64,000 nucleotides of DNA from assembly GCA_038380795.1 (NCBI GenBank), contig CM076267.1, forward strand, positions 35,898,232 to 35,962,231, given 5' to 3'. The translations under genes were made by a program, and so were the position numbers. The notes under the pieces are model-generated. The model was not told the DNA's origin, did not search any database, and worked only from the letters and a program-made list of their open reading frames with translations. This DNA is from Pyrocephalus nanus (Eukaryota > Chordata > Aves > Passeriformes > Tyrannidae). This document shows positions 1 through 14,700 of this stretch, piece by piece (the first letter of the stretch is position 1; every line of letters begins with the position of its first letter).

Positions 1-564
1 ACTGCCAGAGCCAAGTGGCACCAGGCAAACTGCCTTTGTTCAACAGGGCCAGCCTAGAGGGAGAAAAAAGGCAGCATTACCAGTGAGGCAGCAGGTAGGG
101 ATGATCACGGTGCCAGCCACTCCCGTTGCAGGTGGTTTTAGGCATTAACTGGGGTCAGAGTCAGCTGCAGCAGGGTGCTTTCCCAAGGTTAAGATGCATC
201 ACTAAACTTTCTTTTTACGTTCAAGAGACAGCACTGATATTTTCGTGTGCAAGCGACCGGCTGAAGGTCACAGCCCGCGGGCAGGACGTTTTGGGACAGC
301 TCCTACAGGGCAGGCCAAACAGGGAACACAAAGGCCAAAAGGACTGAGCATCACCCATGGGAATCACATGCTTTTAAGGCCAAGAGAAGGCAAGTCCATG
401 AGTTAGACGTGATCTGCAGAGATTTCTCACTGCTTGTGCTGCATGAGGCAGTAGCAGTCTCTTGATTCACTGTGCACATGGAAAAAACCAATTATTTTAA
501 GTCATTTTTCCAGGATGGAAATAAGCTCGTATTTCAATTCCTATTTACCAAAACAGGAGCCAAA
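1..564. other. Flank beyond the SLX9 3' end, no recognised feature
   Basis: This stretch lies downstream of the inferred SLX9 polyadenylation site. I read both strands and see no conserved coding segment, RNA gene or recognisable repeat. The short open frames here have no similarity that I recognise. Confidence 0.4.
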
Positions 565-586
565 CTCAGTGCTGTACGAAAGTGTG

Positions 587-592
587 TTTATT
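587..592 (-). terminator. SLX9: Candidate SLX9 poly(A) signal (AATAAA)
   Basis: TTTATT on the plus strand reads AATAAA on the minus strand, about 470 nt downstream of the SLX9 stop codon. It is the first canonical hexamer I noticed in that direction. Cleavage about 10-30 nt further on would give a 3' UTR near 0.5 kb. Use of this site is inferred. Confidence 0.5.
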
Positions 593-1064
593 CCCAAGCT
601 AAATTTCTCACATAAAACAATGTCTGTGAACAGCAGCATTCATCCTGACAGATCTCCAGCAGCCTCCTGGGCTTGGAGCCCCGACCCATTCCACCACAGC
701 AATCAGGAATCTCTTTTCAGAGCTGTCAGGAAGGGGAGGGAAACGACAGAAAACAGATACATGGCCACTGGCACAGTCTCAGAAACTGTGCCTGCTCACA
801 AGAAGAGCAGATGTGTCGAGATACTTTGCAGGGAGATTAATGCCTGCACAAAGACCCCACAGAACACCCTGCTCCTTGCAGACTGCCTGCAAAGGGGCAG
901 CTGGCCTTGCCAGGAGAGAGCTGTGTTATTCCTGCAGACAGAAACCAGGGCTGTTGGATGTAATCATCTGCTGAACTGCTTCCAAGGCCCGAAGTGGCTG
1001 AGAGGTCGTGTCAGAGATGTGCTCCCTCGCACCCCGGTGCGCCGCTCCGGTCCCAGCTGATGCT

Positions 1065-4000
1065 CTAGAGGGAATTCCCTTCTTCCCCCAGCCTCAGCCT
1101 CTTGGAGAGGTGGTTGCTGATGGCCATAAGGGGGTTGGCTCTGTACTTGGGATCGGTGATAACCTCATGAAACCGAGCCACTTCCTCCTCTCTGCGGAAA
1201 GAAAAATAACACACAAATTCTCCAAGTGCCTCGTGCAAAAGAAACCAAGCAGATAAGGACCAAGCTCATAAAGCAGCGGATTTCTGTCGAGACAGAGTGA
1301 TCCTGGGTGTAAATCTCAGAGAGAGACAGTACAAGAAATAAACCTAATTTAGCCAAGGGCAAAGCTCAAATTGCTGCCAGCTTCATGGGAGCCAGAGACT
1401 TGATCTCACGCCACAGAGACAGAAACAATCACGTTAGTGTCCAGCATCGCTTGGAAATGGTTATTTTAGAACTTTTCCCCAGTAGATCAAGGAACTGTGG
1501 GTGTCTGGTAAATCACCAGGAATGAAAACGACTTCAAGTCACTGCACCAGCACAAAATGAGATTCTCTTCTGGCATTCAGCTACTCCCCTCCCAGGTATG
1601 GGCCTTCCTTTCAATGCCAGCCCTGTCCCTGGCAGAGGAGGAGAGGAGCCAAACCTGAAGCTTGGGTTGGGGCAGTTGGGGCAATGTGGTGAGTCTTAGG
1701 GAACCCCCTATCCTAACTAAGATCCTGGGAAACAAACCTCAAGACCTTCCTCCAAACTGTTTGCCTCCCAAGAAGCACAGACTTCCCAGACCACCAAAAA
1801 GTAAAGAAAGGCAGAACTGAGCAAGGAAGGCATCCCACACCAACAGTGGCCAATTTCTGACAGAGAAGGGCATTCATGGAGCGTGCTGGAGATCTGTAGC
1901 CTGACTGTTCAGCCTCAGTTTGATGGCTCAGAACTGACAGAAATCCAAGAAACATGAAAGCAAACACTGCCAGATCACAGTGCCCAGCCCCAGGAGAGCT
2001 GTGCTGAGGGAAAATGAAGTTCTCGATGCCTAGTGGCAATATGAACCATCCAATAGATTATACAGAGGAATAAGGAGTTGCCAGACTAAGCCCAGGCATT
2101 ATTCAAAAGCATTTAAACTCCCCATCCTTGTTGATATTCAAAAGCCATGTGGACATGGTCCTGAGCAATCAGTTCAAGGTGACCCCCAGGGCTCCCTCCC
2201 AGTCTCAGCCATTCCCTAAGGCCCAGCAAGGACTGGACCCTGGTAACTGGGTACTCACAGGAGCCGATGTTTCTGAGCTTGTTTCATCAGACAGAAGTCT
2301 GATGGTTCTGCCTTTGCTATCTGGCTGTGGAGAGAAGAAACAAAACAAGTCAGCGAGTGTTAGAGAAGAGCAGTAATTTAGAAATGGCTGTGGAGATGGA
2401 AAGAGTCCAGGAATCCTGCATCTGCCTTCCCAGAAAGGACAGGTAATTGTCCTGCGTGGAAACTGTCCTGAAAGGCAATTATTTCACAGGCAGGCACTGC
2501 ATGGAAATGCAAACTCCTTCTGGCACAGACTGACAGAGCGGGAGGCACTGCAGGAAAACCGGATCGCTCTGTTCCACAGCTGCTCGCTGGCTGTCCATGC
2601 CCAGATCACCTTCCACTTATCACTGACCTCCAGGTCAAACCGATCCTGTTGCTCAGAGCAAAGATTCCACTGGCCTTCCCCTCGCTGCCACACGTGTCAC
2701 CTCTGCACGGCTCACGTTCCCTGCTGATGCTCCAGCCTGGCAGACATCCCTTACAGACAGAGATTTACCCCAGAGCCAGCACTGAGCCCCAGCAAGGGAC
2801 ACACAGGAAGGGCAGTGACTGCTTTTGGGACTTTGAGTGCACAAGGGGAGCTGCTGGTACAACTGGACATTAAGGAAAGGAGGAGAAATTTCCATTCTTC
2901 AGCACTACATGGACACACAAGTCAACAGGAGAAACAAGTTGGGAAGTAGGGTAGCTCCTCTCCCTATTTGCCCTGAGGCTGAGCCCCAGCAACAGCCCAA
3001 GGAGGAACAAGAGGGTCTGCCCCCTACCCCTCTGTTGGGGCAGGGCTCAAGGAGGAATCTTCCCATACTGGTGGCTGCTGGGGGTTAGAACTTCCCCACC
3101 AGATCTGCCCCAAAGGTTAAGAAACACAACGGTTCCTTGCCTTCTCTTCAAGACAGCAGGATCTGGTCTTTGTTGGCAGTGTTACAGTGACCTCCTCTTT
3201 CCAATTTCCCTCTCTGACATGCTACCCTCCATCCTGTTATTTTGCCTTTTTTCCCCCCATTCTTCCTTCCCTCCTTACTCCCTTGTCTCATATTCCTTCA
3301 CCTTACTTACTTCCATCACCCCTCTCTACTCAATGAGCTCCTGCTCATTTTCCTCTCCTCTCCCTCCCCCTACTCTTAACAGCTCAGCACAGGAACAATT
3401 TCTTGTCCCAGTTTGCCTGGAATGCTCACAGAAGCTCAGGGAAATCCCTTCTCAAGCTGGATGGCAACCCACGGTCACCAGAGCAGGGCTTGCCAAACCC
3501 GTGTGTGCCACCAAGTCGCCATGGCAGCCCCTTCAGCTCTGCAGAAGGTGACAAAGCCTAAAGGAAAGCTACTCTAGAGTACATTCCAGGCTGGATTTCC
3601 CTCCAAAACCACCAGCACACTGCCTGTTCTCTTGGACCACGCAGGCAGCCCAGTTTCATTACACTTCATTGCCTTCATTCATTATAAAACAGAATAAAAA
3701 CCTCCCTGTAATGCGTCTTTACCCTGCAGGAGATCAAATTCCTGGAGAATCTAATCTTTTATTAATAATGATGACAAATCACCAGAGTATTACCCTTCCT
3801 TTCTGCAATGATTCAAATCCTATAAGAGCCCTCCTCTGATTATTTCAAACCCTTCTGCACACACGTCCAGGAAGCCAAGAAGCCAACAAGGGGAAGAAGA
3901 GCCCTCCATGCCAGCACTGAGTGGGGCTGCTTTTGGGTTGGCATGTCCTGCCGGAGCCAATCTGGCTGACATCACCCAGTCAAGCCTCCTGCTTGTACTG

Positions 4001-7000
4001 AACCCAATACTCAATACATGTATCTGATGTCCTTCAATTCTCCTACTGGAAAAGATCACACCATGACGGAAAGGGGACAAAGCCACCCACTTGGGCTCAG
4101 GTAAGTCCTGGCCCCAAACTCCAGCCAACCAACTGCCTGTGCTCTGCAAGAACTTGAAGTTTTGCTTGTTACTTTTGCTGTTCATTCCCACTGAAAGAGA
4201 GGGCAGGATGATTGAATGGTTGCATTTAGGGACAAAAAAAAAAAAATAAAAGAAAAAAAAAGCTCTTTGAAGAATTAGAAGCTGAGCTGAAGGATACAAT
4301 CCCACAGAAATAGCACATACCTCTTGACTGGCTTCCTGCCCCTGGCACCTGTGGTCAGGTCAGAGAGCTCAGGCAGGGCTTCCATCAGGGGCTGCATGTC
4401 TCCCACCACGGGTGTCGCTCTGCGCTTCGCTTCAGCCTTTTGCTTCTGCTTCAGCATCTTCACACTTTCGATTTCTGAATCAGAAACAAGGCATCACTGG
4501 AGGAAGGAGAAGCGTCTGCAGGAGACAACCCTTGAGCTAAGAAATTCATAGACTGCTTTACCATCTGCAGGAACAACAGGCCAGAAGTGACCTAAACCAG
4601 GGAAAGACTGAAAATAATGCAGCTGGGTCATTCCCTCCCTTACACGTTGTGTCTGCTTGTAACTACATACATCCCTTCTGACAGTGCAATGGGAAGTGAA
4701 ATTCCCAGACTGATTTTGTCTGAACTGCTCATCCCTCACAGCAACACAGCACAGGAGTCCTGGTGTGGCAAAAAAACCCCACACACTGACCTTGCATGGA
4801 ATTGGAAGAGAAAAACAAGAGGGGAAGGGACAAAACCAAATGCAGTCAGCTCCACATCTGGCCTTAAACAGGCACAGCCCCATCTCTGCTTTGCTGTTGG
4901 GACAAACAGTGGTCTCCTAGCACAGGCAGAAAAGATGGACTTAATTTCAGTTGTTTACTTAGTCTGGAGCGAGCCAAGGTCTCACCTTCATGACTCACGG
5001 TGAAGTGCAAGCAGGCAGACACTGGATAAACTGGACCCTTGGAAAAGCACTGCATCAAGTGGCAGAGACAGATGGCTCTTCCTCACAACCACATTTCCTA
5101 GTCTCCCTGCAGCAGCTCTGACAGGGTTGTGGGCACAGAAAGCTCCACAAATGTTACATCAGTCTCCCTTCAGGCCATGGGAGGTGGGCTTTGAAAGCCC
5201 ACAGGCTGCTGCCTCAGTCCTCGAGGCTCCCTGGTGGAGCAAGAAGTCCCACAGCTGCCCAAGCTCCAGCAGGACATGCCTTTTAGGACAGCCCACAAAA
5301 GCCCAGGACTCATACAGGCTTACAGCTGAACTCCAAGATGCCCCAACCTGGCCCAGAAGTCCCTTGGACAACTGCAAGGGTGAGCCTCAATGCTGAGCTA
5401 AAAACTCCACGTGTGGACACGACAGAGTGGCTGAAGCCGTGGGGTCAGGCTGGTGACACAGGGAGACCAACACCTTCCAAGGCAGCACGGCCACAGAAGC
5501 CCAAGCATTTCTGGTGGGAGCACACAAGCAGCCAGTCCCGCTTACAGAACCACAATCCCGGGTCTAATCCTGCTCCCACAATCTCAAGGAAGCAGAACTC
5601 AAATTCACTGGCTGGCTGCTGGCTCCTTTAATGCCTCTGCCTTGTTCGCTCTCCAACTCAGCTGAGTTGCAGAGCAACGGTTTTTCATGAAGTGCAGTTT
5701 TGCTGTACATGGATGTTTGTGACAAATGTGGATTGGAAACGCTTCTCCTCACGGCCATCCCTGCCAAGAACACAGCTTTCTGTTCTGCATCACTTCTTTT
5801 TTTGGTCTGGCTTCATGAAGCTGACTACTTCAGTGCTTTCATAAACAGTATGTGCTTAAAATTTTCAGACACCTGATTCTGCACAAACATCCCAAATTCT
5901 TTTCCTCTGAAGTCTTGCTCGTCTGAGGAGCCATGCAATATATGTATTTTTAAATGCGCATACTTCTGATGTCTGAAGCATTACATAATTTTTTTCCCCT
6001 CTCTAGTCTCTCCTAACATTACTTATTGGAATGGAAGAAAGCTCCAAGTTTTGCATTTGCTCTACTGGGCTGAACTTTGGTTCCCAGGGTCCTGGCATCC
6101 AGTGTCACAAGAGCAGCCCCGGGACAAGAAGTAACAACAAACTCAGATTTAGGAAAGCAGAGATGTAGTGATAACAACCTCAGCAGTCCAAATTGGGTTC
6201 TCTTTTGGGGGGCAGAGAGTTCTTTCTCCACAAAAAAAAAAAAAATTTTTAAGGTACTTCTGTGCCTGTAAAGCACTTCTTGCATGTAGTATCTTCTAAG
6301 GAGATTAATTCAGCCTGGAGTTTACTGTGCTGGTGTTCCCTCTATACTTTGTGTCAAAGGGTTGCAGATGTCAAAGCCACTGGGAAGCTGCTGGGAGAAG
6401 GTTTCCTTCACACACAGAGTGTTAAATTCTCAGCTTTTCATCTAAGAGGAGCCAGACACACCTTCACTGCAAAAGGTGAAGTCACAGGTTCATGGACTTG
6501 AGCTCAGAGCTCAGGTGCACACGGTGCAGCAGAAAGCCTCATCCCTCTGCCCCAAACACAGTCTGCCTTCAACTCTGTTGGGCAAGAAGGTGTTAAGAGT
6601 AAAAGCTTGTCCCAAGAACACCTCCAGGTGACACAAGGAATCCCTCTGCTACGCTGGGTAGGACAGCACAGGCTCTTACTGCGCTGAGACACTCAAAGCA
6701 AAAATACAGACACTTCCCACAGGAAACAGAAGCATTTCTGCCATGGGCTGGTTTTGTTTAGCTCATATTTCACAGCCTCGAGAAAGGCCAGACTGTCTGG
6801 TAAGTGGGTTCACTGACCTGCAGCATGTGGGAAAGAGCAGTAACACAACCAGCAGTGTCCAGAGTTCTCCCTCACTGCAGGCTCTCACCACAGAGGTTTG
6901 GGATGAGGTGGTGGCAGCTCCAGGCTGTCCTACCCACTCCCAAGGCTCCTTGGTGACGAGGAGCTCCACTGCACAGCTAGTCCTATCTGTACCAGGGCTT

Positions 7001-8722
7001 TAAAAGATAGAAAAATACACTAAACTTACGTGGGCACAGTGTCCTATCTGGACAAAGAAAGTGTTTGTGTTGTCACATATATTACATGTGGAGAAAGATC
7101 AAAACCAGATCTGGGGCAGTGACTCAGTCCTGGTGCTGAACACTGAGCAACAATACCTGGGACTTTGACCCCACCTGCTGGGGAGCAGGTGTGAAGGTTT
7201 CTGAGCAGCACTCAGCCCCTCCCAGCACTTCACCCACAGCCAGGGAGCAGAGATCCATCAGAGCCACGCTCCGTGATGTGAGACACGTGAGACATACAGG
7301 AGTACTCACTCTGCAGCCATCTTTCCTTCCTCAGCTTCATCTTTTCTTTTTTGGAAAGAACTGGTTTTTCTTCTAAACCTAGAAGAGAAGAGACGTTGAG
7401 ATGGAGCCTGGCTCCTGGACAGCAGATTTCGTTCAAACCCTCGATGCTTTTGAATTTGCTGGCAGGGGGTCAGGCAGGGGCTACACTGCACCCCAACTCT
7501 TGGCCAAACAAATCAAACCTGACTTGTTGCCAGTTAAAAAAATAAGGAATGAGCAAATAGATCAGATCATCAGCAGAGAATCCTAGAATGGTTTGGGTTG
7601 GAAGGGACCTTAAAGCCCGTCTTGTTCTAACACCCTGCCATGGGCAGGGACACCTTCCCCCAGCCCAGGTTGCTCCAAGCCCCATCCAGCCTGGCCTTGG
7701 GACACTTCCAGAGATCCAGGGGCAGCCACAGCTTCTCAGGGCCTCCCCACCTTCCCAGGGAAGGATTTCTGTAGTGTACCTGGGGCAGCCCTAGAAGGAG
7801 CAGCTTGTAAAAAAAGGCTAGTACTTCCTATTTACCAAACCCAGTATTTTGAAGGCAGCTGTTGAGCACTGACATCCAACACCAAGTAAAATAACACCAC
7901 AAATATTTTTACTGGCGATCCGTTGCAGATGCTATAAAATTGTACCTTATCTTCGGTGTTTTAAAATAAAATTTCCTTTAGTCAACTTTTCTCCTGAAAT
8001 GTACTGGGAATACCAGAATGCCAATGCAGGAACGGGCTCCCCAAAGATCACTCCTCTCACCTGAGCTTATGCTTAAGCCCAGAAAAGAAAAAAAAATAGC
8101 CTTTTTTTCCCCCAAAAGAAACAGAAGAAAGGAATTCAATGCATTTCTGAAAACAACTCACCGAGAACAGCTTCTCTGAAGCTACAAATCTTTTGGAATT
8201 ATTTAAACAAAAGCAGGATCATCTTTTAGCAATTCCTTAAGATCAGAACAAGCCTGCTAGAGCTGGGGGACCTTTCCATAGAGCCAGCAATCACCACCAT
8301 GTTTTGAGTTTGTAGAGGACACAGAGAATGGAGCTGGAGCTTCCACTGCTCCATATGCCAGAAAAATACATTCCTGCAGTCAGTGGGCCCAAAAAGCAAG
8401 AAACAAAACCATGTTTGTCGTGGCATCAAATCAGATGCTGAAACAACAAATTGGCCTGTACCAATAACCAACTCTGAGCTACACCCGCCCCCATCACCCC
8501 ACATTTCTGCGGCTTCAGGATAAAAAAAAGATGAATTATGGCCAAGTGGCACATGGTACCCCAATGATCTGCAGAGGGCTGCCTGCACAGGACACCCTGG
8601 CTGCCCCAGCCTACCTAGATCTCAGCCATGGCAGTGCTGGGAAGATCTGCCCCTCATCTGGAAACATGCTCATGACTTCACTGGAAAAACAGCGCCCAGC
8701 AGGATTTGTTAATGAAAATTAA

Positions 8723-8753
<31 letters not shown>

Positions 8754-11700
8754 CCCAACCCTGCAATTCAGCCAGCTGGCCAATTCTAGTAATAACAGCA
8801 ATTCAGGTTTGGGGTTTTTTTTCACCCCCCACCCCCCCTCCAAATGGTAGTGGAATATTTAAGGAAACACAAAAGCTGTTTTCTTGGCAGGAGCCCAGTC
8901 CTGCTGCTGGCTGGGGGTGGTGGGCGGCACCCAGGCCGGCAGCCAGAGATCACCAGAGGGGTGCCTGGGGAGAAGGAGTTGGATCCCTCCCATGTCAGCA
9001 GCCAGTTCCTGGCCTTTTCCATCACCTGCTTCCCCAGACGCTCCATTTTCCACATCCCAGCTTGCCCCTCAGAGGGCTGTTTTGCTGCTGAGAGGTGCCA
9101 AGTTGTGTCTGGCAACCTCCAGCTGCGATGCCGAGTGCCAAAACCGCTGGAAACCCACTGGAGAACGGCGGAGGCAGAATGGGTCTGGTTAATTAACAGC
9201 ACAGACTGTCCCCATGGTAGTCTTTTACTCTTATTTAGCTTGCAAGCACCTTCGAGATCAAAGCCAGACCGCAGCTTCACTTTAATTATTTTCCTGTGGA
9301 ATCAGAAGGGTTTGGGTCCCCTTTTCCAGCCCATTCCACAGGTAATTTAAGAACACTTGCCTTTGAAACCTTGTGCGTGCAGGGAAGGCAAGCAAGGAAA
9401 GGCATGCACATTAGCTGAGGGTAATTTCCACACTGTAAACTTGACAATTATTCCTTTTAGCGAGAATGTGTTTTTCCTTTCTTCCCTCTGATCTACGCAG
9501 TACAAGACATATCAAATCTAAACAGATTACAAAAAAACCCACAATAGTTTTTTCCCCTCTCAGATCAAGCGTTTGCTACTACTCCTGGCAACCCTCAGGA
9601 TCCGAGAAGCGGATTTTTTTTTTTGAGGATAGCTTCCTTAATTCAAAAATTCTTGGGGGTTTTCTTTGGTAAAGGACTCAGGCTAAAAAAAAAAAAATTA
9701 AATATATATATATGCACACACACATATATATATAGAAATATATATATATGACTGCTTTTCATAAGGGACTCCTTACAGTAGGAATATATAATAAACCCTA
9801 CCTTAGAAATCCCCATTTCATACATTCTAGGCATTCAGAGGGAAGCTGGACTGAGTTAAAGCTGCAACACTACGGGCTTCCCTGCCCTAAGATTTGACTG
9901 CTTGACTCCACAATTGAGAGGGTGAAAACACAGGTTTTGCAGTTCTAAGAAACTTGAAGGACTTGGCCATGAGCAGAAACATCCAATAAACCTGTGCAGT
10001 GCCACGTGGACAAACAGTCCTTCAGCATCAGGGATCTGCTGCCCCGTGCAAAGCTGCAGTGAAGCACCAACCTCCACCTCGGGTAGGAGATATTAAGAAA
10101 AAACATGTAATATTAATTATTATTCCCAGAAGCCCGATGAAGCCTTAACAGTAAAGCTGTTGCTGCTCGAAACACAATATTTTGGCAAACTGAAGTTAAA
10201 TAACAACAGATGTGTTAATTTTAGCCTCGGTTGTATAACGGCAGCAAAAAACTGAGCACATGCCTACAGCTGTGGGCTGAGTTCACGGGAAGAAGTCACA
10301 AAGAGTACACCCAAAAGCAGAGGACGAGGGTGTGGTTTGGGGTTGTTTTTCTAAGTGACACGGTGTCACTTGTAAATTGTCCCCTCCCCCTCGTCCAAGG
10401 GAAGGGCCTGGGAAATGGTGAGCGCGGTCTCCTCTCCAGGGGCACGCGCGGCGGTGCGGCCTGACAGACGGCAGTGAGCAGCAGCTGGAGGTGTTCTCCA
10501 GGAAGAGAGCTGGGGGGACAACACAGGCTGGGCAACAAGTCAGCCAAGATGTCCTCTGGCAGAGAGGATGGCCCACAGGAGCCGGCCTGACAACTCCCTG
10601 CCCTCATCCCACCCAACCAGGGAGCTCCAGCTCCACTAAGCACTGACTGCTGAAGTGTCTGAGGAGCCCGGGCCAGTAGCGGGACCAAGGCTTGGAGGAG
10701 GCAAGGACAGAGACAGGGAGTGGGTATCCAACCTCTCTGCCCTCTTGCTGTTGGAGGAGCCCCAAGAGACACCTTGGTAGCCTGTATGTGGGCACAGAGA
10801 CCATGTTTGGGTTTTACCCACCCCAAGCCCTGCCACACCCTGAGCAGGCTCAGGAATCAGTGCTGGAGGAAAAGACGCCAGCTCCTGCTGGGGCAGGGCA
10901 GGTTTCACCATGGATACAGCATTTGCTTTTCATGTTCCAAAACAAGCTACATTATTTTCGTTCACAACTGTTACACCAGCACACGAGCTTCCCTCCCACC
11001 CCGATGAGGAGGGCATCCTACATCAAGCGAGATCCGCGTTCTCCAACTCTCCAGATCCCCTGGTTATTTAAAGCAAAGCCTACCTCCAAGCCTGGCTTCC
11101 CACTGGAAACCCAGGGGAGCAGCGTAACTTGTGTCCTCACGCCAAGGTCACGCCTCTGCCAGGCCTGGTAAACATCCCCAGGCTCTGCCCAGCCCCAGCA
11201 CGGGCACGAGGCCTGCGTGTGCAGCAGAGCTCAGACTCGGCTCTTGTCGGCTGCAGAAGGGCACACGTGACACGTGGGAGCTCTTCCCCTCAGGAGGTGA
11301 CTTGGGAAGTCACAATCTGCACTGCAGCCTGTGAAAGGCAGCTCCATGGACAATGTCTGCCCTTCCAAGCGATGTCCTGAGCACACTCAGCCCCTGCCAC
11401 AAGGCAAAAGTACCTCCTCCTCCTCCTCCTCCTCCTCTGCCCAAGGGCTTTTCCACTCTGTGTAAGTCCTCATCTTTCCCACTGCACGCTCTCAGCAGCC
11501 CTCCCCAGCGCAGAGCCTGACCTCTGAAGGGTCAGCCACAGGCAGGCACACAGAGGATGCTCCAAGTGGCTCAGTGTGCGCCACTTCTGCAGCTGGAAGG
11601 TTGTTTTTGTAACCGAGGCTGAGCGAGGCCACACGCTGCAGTGACCCCAGGTGTCTGAGCCAAGCGTGCCACCAGGACTGCAGAATGCAGGTGCTTGGCA

Positions 11701-14700
11701 CTGCCATTTCATGGCACAGGGAATCACAAAATGACTGGGGTTAGAAGGGACCCTTAAACACCACCTAGTTCCACTGCCACGGGCAGGTACACCTTCCACT
11801 AGACCAGGCTGCTCCAAGCCCCATCCAGCTCAGTCTTAGGGGAGAAATACCCACGAGAAATAGTGCTGGAGGACAGCAGGACAACCATGTGGCCTCTGCT
11901 TTATTTTGTCCATGAATTTCCATTAGTACCCCTCTTCCATCACCTCCATTCTGCTCCAAACACCCTGGGAGGGGCAGCAAATGAGGTCAGATCCATTACT
12001 AGCCCAGGACACTGAAACACTGCTTTCACATATATTTTGCTGGCTGTGGAAAATTTCTCATTAAAAAAAGAAAAAAAAAAATTGTAAATAACCCCATGTA
12101 TTTCCTATCAGCATGACCTGCAGGAAGCATCCTTTTTTTGATTTTTTTTCCCCTTTAAAGTAACTTGTTCTTATTACATTGCAGATACACAGCTTTGCTT
12201 GAATAAAGGGGGTACCACTCACCATCCTTTCTTCCTGATGCTTGCTCAATTGCCCTTCCTCTGGGAGTCTGGCACAATTACAGTGAGCAAAAGGCCAAGC
12301 AACCTCTGTGTTCAGTAAATTTGGAGGTACCCTCACATTGTTCTTCCAATGAGCATGGAAGCGGGAAATGAAAGGACAAAGGGTTTTGAACTAAAACAGG
12401 AGACCTTTAGATTAGATATTACAAAGAAATGCTTGACTGTGAGGGTGGTGAGGCACTGGCACAGGTTTCCCAGAGAAGTTGTGGCTGCCCCATCCCTGGA
12501 AATGATGGATTACATTTTACTTATTTTCCTTCATGTTTCTTCTGCACCCAGAATAAAAATAAAATAAATTAAAAAAAAAAAAAAAAAAAAAAAAGGCAGA
12601 GGAACCCCCCCAGTGGCTTCTGAGGGTGACTTCACAGCCCCAGCTCCCTCATGGAAGAGAACCAACCATGCTTTCTTTGCTTTTACAGCCCATGCATAAG
12701 CCTAAGAGTCACATCTCCAAGCAGTGCAGACAGTGGAGCTCAGGCCAAATGCTGTACCTGATTCTGCTTAAACAGAGGCTGAATTAAATAATCCTAAGAG
12801 GTTCCTTCCAACCTTAATGATTTTGTGATTATATGCAACATCCAAAACCAAAAAAAAAAAAAATTCAGATTTTTTTTTCACAGGTGCACCTACTTTCAGC
12901 ACTCCTGTAGAGGGTGATTCTTGGGAATTTATAGTCTAACAACAAAAATGCATGCACAAGTTATTTGTGTGGATATTGCAGTTCCAATAAAGGGCAACGA
13001 GAAGAACAGAATACCATTTCTATGAAAGCTTAAACAGCAACAAATCTCTGGAATGAGATTTATTCAGAGACAAAGAGTAATTCATATTTACTAGTGGGTA
13101 AATTCTCTCCTTAGGGCTTACGAAGGGAGACAGAACACTGAAATATTCCTATGCTCTTTGACAATGCCTTGCAGGCCTGTATTTGAAAGAGATTTTCCCC
13201 AAAATATCCTTTCCTTTCCTGCTAATAGGATTACCTTTGACTACACTGTCCTTTGAGAACTTTCAAAAATCAGTAGTTCAGTATCTCTGCAGTATTACAC
13301 AGTGAAAGATCTAGATCTGAGAGAGTTACACTATTGGATTTTAAGTGGTGCTTGTAATTTATGCAAAAAGCCAGAAAACATTCATCTACCCTAATTTCCT
13401 TGCCTTTTAACTGTATATTAGCTAGTAGACAATTAAATTGCCATTCCCTAGGGAAATTTTCCATCTCCAGCCACTGGTTCCCATAACCTCTCTCGTGTTG
13501 TTTTTGGTACCTGGCATTTCTTTTCTGAGGACATTCTTACCTATCCCTTCATATTTGCTCTTTCAGCTCCTCAGAGGAGCCAGCCCTGCTCAGCTGTACT
13601 TGTTATTACATTCCCAATGGATGGATCCAGTGGCAACCCTGCATTTTAATGCAGAATTAGAGGATGGCTTGGGTTGGAAGGGCCCTTAAAGATCATCTAG
13701 TTCCAACCACACCTGCCCCAGGCAGCTTTTTATGCTGCATTTCCCCTCCAAGCCAAAGATGCTCAGAGTTCAGAGGGACAAAAGCACAGAGGGACAGGCT
13801 GCCACAGCAGACAGGCAAATATGCCACTGTCAGGTGGCACTGCAGCCCTGGCAGCAGACCATCTGCACACAGGAGGAGGTGCGAGACAGTACCTAGAACG
13901 AGTTGTGGAGTTGTTTGCTGTATCTCAGCGATTATAGCAAACACCATAATCTGTTATCATTATTATAATATCTGTTATAATTCCTCTGAGGAAGGGAGGT
14001 GCTGCCATTTCCCAGGAAGCCCCCAGAAGCAAGATGTTAACTGGGAGTACTCCAGCCTGGCTTCCAACAGCTTTTGGAGTAACCACTGAGGTAGTGCAAG
14101 GCTTCCAGAAATTTATGATCAGCAGAGAGTAACAAGCAGGAACAGGCAAGAAACAACAGCACCAGCAAAACAGCAATGCCCAGACCACCACTGGTGAAGG
14201 GACCTAGAGCTATTAAAAGGCAAAACTGAAAGCAAACACAGCACGCTGCTCCAAGGTCCCTCTCAACACTGTTACTGGAGTGACACGCTGTTACACCTAA
14301 TTAATATATTAACTCATTTGAAAGCCCGGTGCCCTGTGATCAATACTCAATTATATTGCCAGGCAATACAACAATGTCAGCCAGAAACTGAGCTGAGCAG
14401 ACTGTGCAGCTACGGAACTTCAGGGTAAAAACATCACGAGAGCAGCGATAAGTGGGAGTCACACGCGGGAGCCTCGGCGGCGCAGAGTGGAGAGAGAAGA
14501 TCACATCACAAACATCCCCACAGCGAAGGAGAAAGAACTGAGCCATGAAGGTCAAGAGAAGGATACCAGAACTGGCTGAAATGACAGGTTCAAATGACAG
14601 GAAGATAAGGATGGAGCTCCTGCGCAGTGAAAAAGGAGAGAAGCAGGACCAGCATGGGAAGAGGCAGAAACGAGGACACGAAAGGAAGCTGGACATCCAC

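Noticed and set aside
8580..8745. Processed pseudogene ending in the A25 run
   Set aside because: The sequence before the A run matches no gene I recognise and shows no obvious target-site duplication, so only the homopolymer is reported.
8844..9350. 168-codon plus-strand frame in SLX9 intron 2
   Set aside because: Several overlapping frames on both strands are open here, no family is recognised, and no splice context or conserved motif supports it.
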